From: Oscillospiraceae bacterium
Lineage (GTDB): Bacteria; Bacillota; Clostridia; Oscillospirales; CAG-272
Assembly: GCA_015063535.1 (NCBI GenBank)
Contig: SVTY01000004.1
Span: 62,001-126,000 of the forward strand
Direction of reading: 5' to 3'
DNA: 64,000 bases
In this document: one piece after another, positions 59,859 through 64,000 of the stretch
Layout of the letters: every line of letters begins with the position of its first letter
How positions within the stretch are numbered: position 1 is the first letter of the stretch
Translations under genes and position numbers: made by a program
Notes under the pieces: model-generated
Seen by the model: the letters and a program-made list of their open reading frames with translations, nothing else
The model's database searches: none
What the model was told of the DNA's origin: nothing

Positions 59859-60689
59859 TTACAAAATGATAGAATTGAGGGCGGCAACGGCGGCATCGAA
59901 GGACTCGTCGTTGTTTTTGTAAACAGTCAGACCGGGCTTGAGGGATTCACCGTTTTCCAGCTTATCCAGTCCCGTAAAGGCGTTCAGGTGCGGCTCTAAG
60001 GTCATGACCTCGCCGCCGCTGGCAAGATAATCCGCTATGATTTCGGGCAGATGTCCCTCGCCCTTGCCTGCGGGAACGACGACACCGTCAAACACGGCAT
60101 CCTTGATATGCAGATATTCCACATGTTCTTTGAGCATCGCCCAAGCATGGAGGGTATCTACGCCGCATTGAACGAAGTTTGCGGGGTCAAAGACAGAACG
60201 GATGCGGGGAAATTCCTTGTGGATCGTCAAGCAGATATCGGGAGTTTCTCCGAAAATGTGTTTTTCATTCTCATGACAGAGAACGACGGAATCGGGGGTG
60301 TTGTCGCAGAGGATACGCAGACGCTCGAAGACCTGTTCCTTTGTGGCTTCGGGGCTTTCCTCCGCTGTGGGGAAAAAGCTGAACATGCGAATGTGATGAC
60401 AGTTCAAAATATCAGCAAGCTCCACGATTCGTTTGTGGGCTTCCAGATGCTCTTGAAAGGGATCCGACAGCTTATGCTTGCCGATGGGGGAGCCCATGGA
60501 CCAGACCGAAATGCCCGCAGAATCCAATTGCTTCTTGACTTGACGGGCGGTGGTGTCGGAAATGTTGCTGATATTGACGCCGCCTACGCCTCGGATCTCC
60601 AGTTGTGTGATCCCGTTGCGCTTGAGAGCTTCGATCTGCCCTTGGACGGAGGATGATGCTTCGTCCGCAAATGCGCAAAGCTTTATCAT
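59859..60689 (-). CDS. Sugar phosphate isomerase/epimerase, copy 2
   Basis: ATG 60689 (MIKLCAFADEAS) behind AAGGAGACTCGT gives 276 residues. Typical features are GITQLEIRGVGGVNI, LCHENEKHIFG (Glu), SVFDPANFVQCG (Asp), EYLHIKDAVFDG (His) and TLEPHL. It differs from copy 1 in sequence and likely acts on a different intermediate. Both are associated with the oxidoreductases downstream. The track's 283-aa start adds seven leader residues without its own ribosome site. Confidence 0.87.
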   Translation of the reverse strand: MIKLCAFADEASSSVQGQIEALKRNGITQLEIRGVGGVNISNISDTTARQVKKQLDSAGISVWSMGSPIGKHKLSDPFQEHLEAHKRIVELADILNCHHIRMFSFFPTAEESPEATKEQVFERLRILCDNTPDSVVLCHENEKHIFGETPDICLTIHKEFPRIRSVFDPANFVQCGVDTLHAWAMLKEHVEYLHIKDAVFDGVVVPAGKGEGHLPEIIADYLASGGEVMTLEPHLNAFTGLDKLENGESLKPGLTVYKNNDESFDAAVAALNSIIL

Positions 60690-60778
60690 ACGAGTCTCCT
60701 TTTTGTTCATAGAATAGTTTCAATTTGTTGATTGTTTTGTTATGGTTTGGTTATGGTTCTGTAACCGATCTTGGCAAA

Positions 60779-61609
60779 TTACACGCCCGAATAGGCAGAA
60801 AAACCGCCATCTACGGGGATGATCGTGCCGGTGACGAAGCCCGATGCCTCCTCGTCGCAGAGAAAGCGAAGAGTACCCAGTAATTCCTCGGGCTTTCCGA
60901 AGCGTCCCATGGGAGTGGCACGAAGAATTTTATCGGTTCGGGGTGTGGGAGTGCCGTCCTCACGGAACAGAAGGGCTTGGTTTTGCTTGGTGACAAAAAA
61001 GCCGGGGGCAATGGCATTGACCCGAATGCCCGCGCTTGCGAAATGAACCGCCAGCCACTGGGTAAAGTTGGAAACGGCGGCTTTTGCTCCGCTGTAAGCA
61101 GGGATCTTGGTCAAAGGACGGATGGCATTCATGGAGGAGACATTGATAATGCTTCCGTTCCGATGAAGCATATCGGGGGCAAAGACCTGTGTGGGGAGCA
61201 GAGCACCCATCAGATTCAGCTGAAATACGAAGTCAAAATCCTCTTTCTGAAGATTGAAGAAGGTCTTATACTCCTCGGTCAGCTCGTCGCCCTCCTCATA
61301 GGTCTCGTGCTGAGTGGTACAGCGGGGATGGTTTCCGCCCGCACCGTTGATGAGAATGTCGCAGGCACCCAGCTCCTTCAGAATGCGGGCATGAAGCTCC
61401 TCCAGACAGGAGCGATCCAGTACGTTGGCACGATAGGCTTTCGCCGTTCCGCCGTTTTCCCGAATGGAGACGGCGACCTGCTCGGCGGCTTCTTCATTTA
61501 AGTCCAGAAGGGCTACCTTGGCACCGTGCTTTGCCAGCTCCTTGGCAAAGGCGGAGCAGAGAACACCTCCGGCACCTGTAATAACGGCAACTTTGTTTTC
61601 GAATTGCAT
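60779..61609 (-). CDS. uxuB: SDR-type D-mannonate oxidoreductase (UxuB-like)
   Basis: The 276-residue short-chain dehydrogenase has ITGAGGVLCSAFAKELAKHG (cofactor loop), NGAGGNHPRCTTQHE, Ser-x-Tyr-x-x-x-Lys in SSMNAIRPLTKIPAYSGAKA, and AIAPGFFVTKQNQALLF, which matches the SDR fructuronate reductase of Bacillus (YjmF/UxuB) rather than the larger E. coli UxuB. It reduces D-fructuronate to D-mannonate with NADH, linking UxaC to UxuA. A gap of 115 bases precedes it after uxuA. Confidence 0.85.
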   Translation of the reverse strand: MQFENKVAVITGAGGVLCSAFAKELAKHGAKVALLDLNEEAAEQVAVSIRENGGTAKAYRANVLDRSCLEELHARILKELGACDILINGAGGNHPRCTTQHETYEEGDELTEEYKTFFNLQKEDFDFVFQLNLMGALLPTQVFAPDMLHRNGSIINVSSMNAIRPLTKIPAYSGAKAAVSNFTQWLAVHFASAGIRVNAIAPGFFVTKQNQALLFREDGTPTPRTDKILRATPMGRFGKPEELLGTLRFLCDEEASGFVTGTIIPVDGGFSAYSGV

Positions 61610-61724
61610 CAGATGATCTCCTTAATTATTATATTTGTTTTTGCAAGGCGTTGCCCTGCACAGAGCTGTAAACAACTCACGTAAAATCTCTTTCAAATTG
61701 GATATGATATGATTTGTTGGGAAA

Positions 61725-62762
61725 TCAAAGTGTTTTTTCGATTCCCTCAAACAGTCCGACGATATAGGCGGCACCCAAGGCTCTGTCATACAGTCCGTAG
61801 CCGTACCGTCCCGTTTCTCCCCAGATCATGCGTCCGTGGTCTGGACGGACATAGCCGTCAAAGCCGCTTTCGACCAGTGCCTTGACAATGCCGTACATAT
61901 CCAAGGAGCCGCATTCGGTGGGATGGGCAACCTCATGGAATTGGCGATCGTCGGTTATCAAAATATTCCGCAGATGCAAGAAGTGGATACGGTCGGCATA
62001 TTTGCGAGCCATATGCACCAGATCGTTGTCACGGGAAGCACCCAAGGAGCCTGTACAGAAGGTCAGTCCGTTGGCAGGGGAATCCACAAGCTTCAGGAAA
62101 CGGTCATAGTGCTTCTCACAGGTGATGATACGGGGCAGACCGAACAGACCCCAAGGCGGATCGTCGGGGTGGATCGCCATGTTGACCCCTGCCTCCTCGG
62201 CAACGGGGATCACGGCGTGCAGGAAGCGGGACAGATTCTCCCACAGCTTCTCTTCGGTGACGGTGCTGTAAATATCCATCAGGCGGTTTAGCTCTGCCTT
62301 GGTATAGCTTTCATCCCAGCCCGGCAGAGAAAGCTCGCTCTTGGTGGGATCCATGGTTTGCAGGGCGACTTCGTCATAGGCAAGGGAATGGGAGCCGTCC
62401 GCATTTTTGTGCTCCAGCTCGCTTCGAAGCCAGTCGAACACGGGCATGAAATTGTAGCAGACACACTTGACGCCCTCGGCACCAAGGCGGCGGATATTTT
62501 CGCAGTAATTGGCGATCAGACGGTCGGCATTGGGTCCGCCGTATTTGATCTCCTCGGGAACGGGAACGCTTTCGACCACCTCGAAGGCAAGTCCCGCCTC
62601 CTCGGCTTTTTGCTTGATGGCTTGGATGCTTTCCACGCTCCAGATCTCTCCCGGCTTAAAGCTGTATACCGCCGAAACGATACCGCTCATGCGGGGGATC
62701 TGACGAATGTGAGACAGGGTAACGGGGTCATCGTCCCCGTACCAACGAAAGGTAAGCTTCAT
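61725..62762 (-). CDS. uxuA: D-mannonate dehydratase
   Basis: ATG 62762 overlaps the uxaC stop (ATGA) and yields 345 residues. The enzyme turns D-mannonate into 2-keto-3-deoxygluconate. Markers are TFRWYGDDDPVTLSHIRQIP at the start, CYNFMPVFDWLRSEL, NMAIHPDDPPWGLFGLPRI (His/Asp metal site), CTGSLGASRDNDL and RPDHGRMIWGE near the end. It is translationally coupled to uxaC. Confidence 0.96.
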   Translation of the reverse strand: MKLTFRWYGDDDPVTLSHIRQIPRMSGIVSAVYSFKPGEIWSVESIQAIKQKAEEAGLAFEVVESVPVPEEIKYGGPNADRLIANYCENIRRLGAEGVKCVCYNFMPVFDWLRSELEHKNADGSHSLAYDEVALQTMDPTKSELSLPGWDESYTKAELNRLMDIYSTVTEEKLWENLSRFLHAVIPVAEEAGVNMAIHPDDPPWGLFGLPRIITCEKHYDRFLKLVDSPANGLTFCTGSLGASRDNDLVHMARKYADRIHFLHLRNILITDDRQFHEVAHPTECGSLDMYGIVKALVESGFDGYVRPDHGRMIWGETGRYGYGLYDRALGAAYIVGLFEGIEKTL

Positions 62763-64000
62763 TGACATTCTCCTATTCTTTTTTTAATATTTTGGTAGCA
62801 AATATTTTCGATCAATGTGGGCAACGCCGACGCATCCGGCACTTCGCCTCTCTCGTACAGCTCGGCAACAAAGGAGCAAAGCAGACGGCGGAAGAAATCA
62901 TGTCTCGGATAGGACAGGAAGCTGCGGCTGTCGGTCAGCATGCCGTAAAAGGCACCCAAATAACCGATGGAGCACAGGCTGTTGAGCGCTTGAACGATCC
63001 CGAAGCGGTGATCGTTGAACCACCATGCCGCTCCGAGCTTTACGCCACGGAAGCTGCCCGCAATGGAGGCGAGCTGGTCGTTCATGGACGGATTCAGCGA
63101 ATACAGGATGGTTTCGGGAAGACCGCCCGAACGGTCAATTCCGTCCAACACACGGATCAGATCGGCACCGTTTACAGTCTGTCCGATACAGTCACAGCCA
63201 CAGTCTGCGCCAAGGGTGGCGAACAAACCGCTGTTGGGGTTTCGATAGGCACCAAGATGGAGCTGCATCACCAGCCGATACTTACGGTACAGATTGCCAA
63301 GCTCCACGAACATTCTGCCAAGGAAGCCCATATATGCCTCACGGTCAACCGTCTCGCCTGCCAAGACTCGACGGAAGGTAGTGTCTGCCTCCTCACAATC
63401 GGCAATGCGATCGGGGAAATCGGTAATGCCTACGTCGGTGAATACGCATCCATGAGCCTTAAAGAAGCCGATCCGCCCTTCTACCGCCTCCAGCAGGGTG
63501 GAAAGGGAGGTGATCGTTACTCCCGATACCTTGCTCAGCTTTGCAATGTAATCGGTATATCCCGCCCGCATGATACAGAGCAGATTATCGGTGCGGAAGG
63601 AAGGGGTGACCTTTACGGGAAAGGAGGCATCCTCCGCCAGCAAACGGTGGTATTCCAAAGAGTCGCAGGGGTCATCGGTGGTGCCGATGAACTCCACGCC
63701 GAATTGTTGGATCAGCTTACGGGGGGACATCTTGGTCGTGCGGATGTATTCGCCTGCCCGCTCCCAGATCTCCTCCGCATTCTCTGCATTGATAGGGAGA
63801 TCGACATGAAAGCAGGTTTCAAGCTCTACCTGAGACCAAAGCGACAGGGGATTTCCCACTGCTCCCGACAACGCTGAGGCATATGCCAGAAATTTTTCCT
63901 TGTAGGAGGCGTTTCCCGTGATCCGCTCCTCCTCGATGCCCGCTCCGCGCATAAGCCGCCATTTGTAATGATCGCCGCCCAGCCAGATCTCGCCGATGTT
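62759..64000 (-). CDS. uxaC: Glucuronate isomerase (5' end outside window)
   Basis: The frame continues past the track's first Met to the window edge, reading N-I-G-E-I-W-L-G-G-D-H-Y-K-W-R-L just inside the edge, which is the family's GGDHYKWR motif; the gene is therefore cut, with about 50 or more residues missing. Visible marks are GTTDDPCDSLEYH, AHGCVFTDVGITD, MQLHLGAYRNPN, ILYSLNPSMND and GAAWWFNDHRFGI. It interconverts glucuronate and fructuronate, the first step of the pathway. Confidence 0.96.
   Translation of the reverse strand, partial: NIGEIWLGGDHYKWRLMRGAGIEEERITGNASYKEKFLAYASALSGAVGNPLSLWSQVELETCFHVDLPINAENAEEIWERAGEYIRTTKMSPRKLIQQFGVEFIGTTDDPCDSLEYHRLLAEDASFPVKVTPSFRTDNLLCIMRAGYTDYIAKLSKVSGVTITSLSTLLEAVEGRIGFFKAHGCVFTDVGITDFPDRIADCEEADTTFRRVLAGETVDREAYMGFLGRMFVELGNLYRKYRLVMQLHLGAYRNPNSGLFATLGADCGCDCIGQTVNGADLIRVLDGIDRSGGLPETILYSLNPSMNDQLASIAGSFRGVKLGAAWWFNDHRFGIVQALNSLCSIGYLGAFYGMLTDSRSFLSYPRHDFFRRLLCSFVAELYERGEVPDASALPTLIENICYQNIKKRIGECQ

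Overview
The window looks like a chromosomal segment of an anaerobic, low-GC-clade but only moderately AT-rich Firmicute (class Clostridia, probably an Oscillospiraceae-like gut organism). This rests on gene order (gdpP-rplI-dnaB-tilS-hpt-ftsH; rimP-nusA-rnpM-ylxQ-infB), SD-led genes, TTGACA-17-TATAAT promoters and gut-type intergenic repeats. The taxonomy is an inference.

Region 1 (1 to about 23,330) is the late half of a prophage on the + strand: a partial small-terminase-like gene, large terminase, coiled-coil peptide, portal, scaffold, P22-type major capsid, decoration protein, connector, gp10-like tail nozzle, coiled-coil receptor-binding protein, three membrane proteins, an internal virion protein and a 2,489-residue polyvalent internal virion protein. 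No sheath, tape measure or tube gene is seen, so the particle is most likely a short-tailed (podovirus) type. Integrase, early genes and any endolysin lie outside the window. The right end carries a type I toxin-antitoxin locus (27-residue membrane toxin plus antisense RNA) and a DUF6514-like gene. The prophage ends inside a P-type Ca2+-ATPase gene, of which only the part from the PEGLP motif onward remains here.

Region 2 (25-43 kb) is host core: a lipoprotein, a YqhQ-like protein, the convergent minus-strand operon yybS-like/gdpP/rplI/dnaB/tilS/hpt/ftsH, and the plus-strand operon rimP/nusA/rnpM/ylxQ/infB. Strong bidirectional terminators separate the units.

Region 3 (42.3-55.4 kb) is mixed: small XRE regulators, MTA/SAH nucleosidase, an ABC-F ATPase, an autocleaving S24 (LexA-like) repressor with tandem operators over a divergent consensus promoter, a Cys-rich micro-protein and a sigma/RinA-like activator, then an XRE regulator divergent from a 900-residue zinc-ribbon/leucine-rich-repeat protein. 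A roughly 295-bp palindromic non-coding element follows, then an amidase, a YhaO/YhaN (SbcD/SbcC-like) pair, a Cys-rich small protein and a CarD-family regulator.

Region 4 (55.4-64.0 kb, minus strand) is a hexuronate catabolism operon: uxaC (cut by the window edge), uxuA, an SDR mannonate oxidoreductase, two TIM-barrel epimerases, two Gfo/Idh/MocA oxidoreductases and a UroD-family protein. The most unusual items are the polyvalent protein with an out-of-frame gene embedded inside it, the ATPase interrupted at its PEGLP motif, the complete type I toxin-antitoxin unit, and the UroD/Gfo extension of the glucuronate operon.
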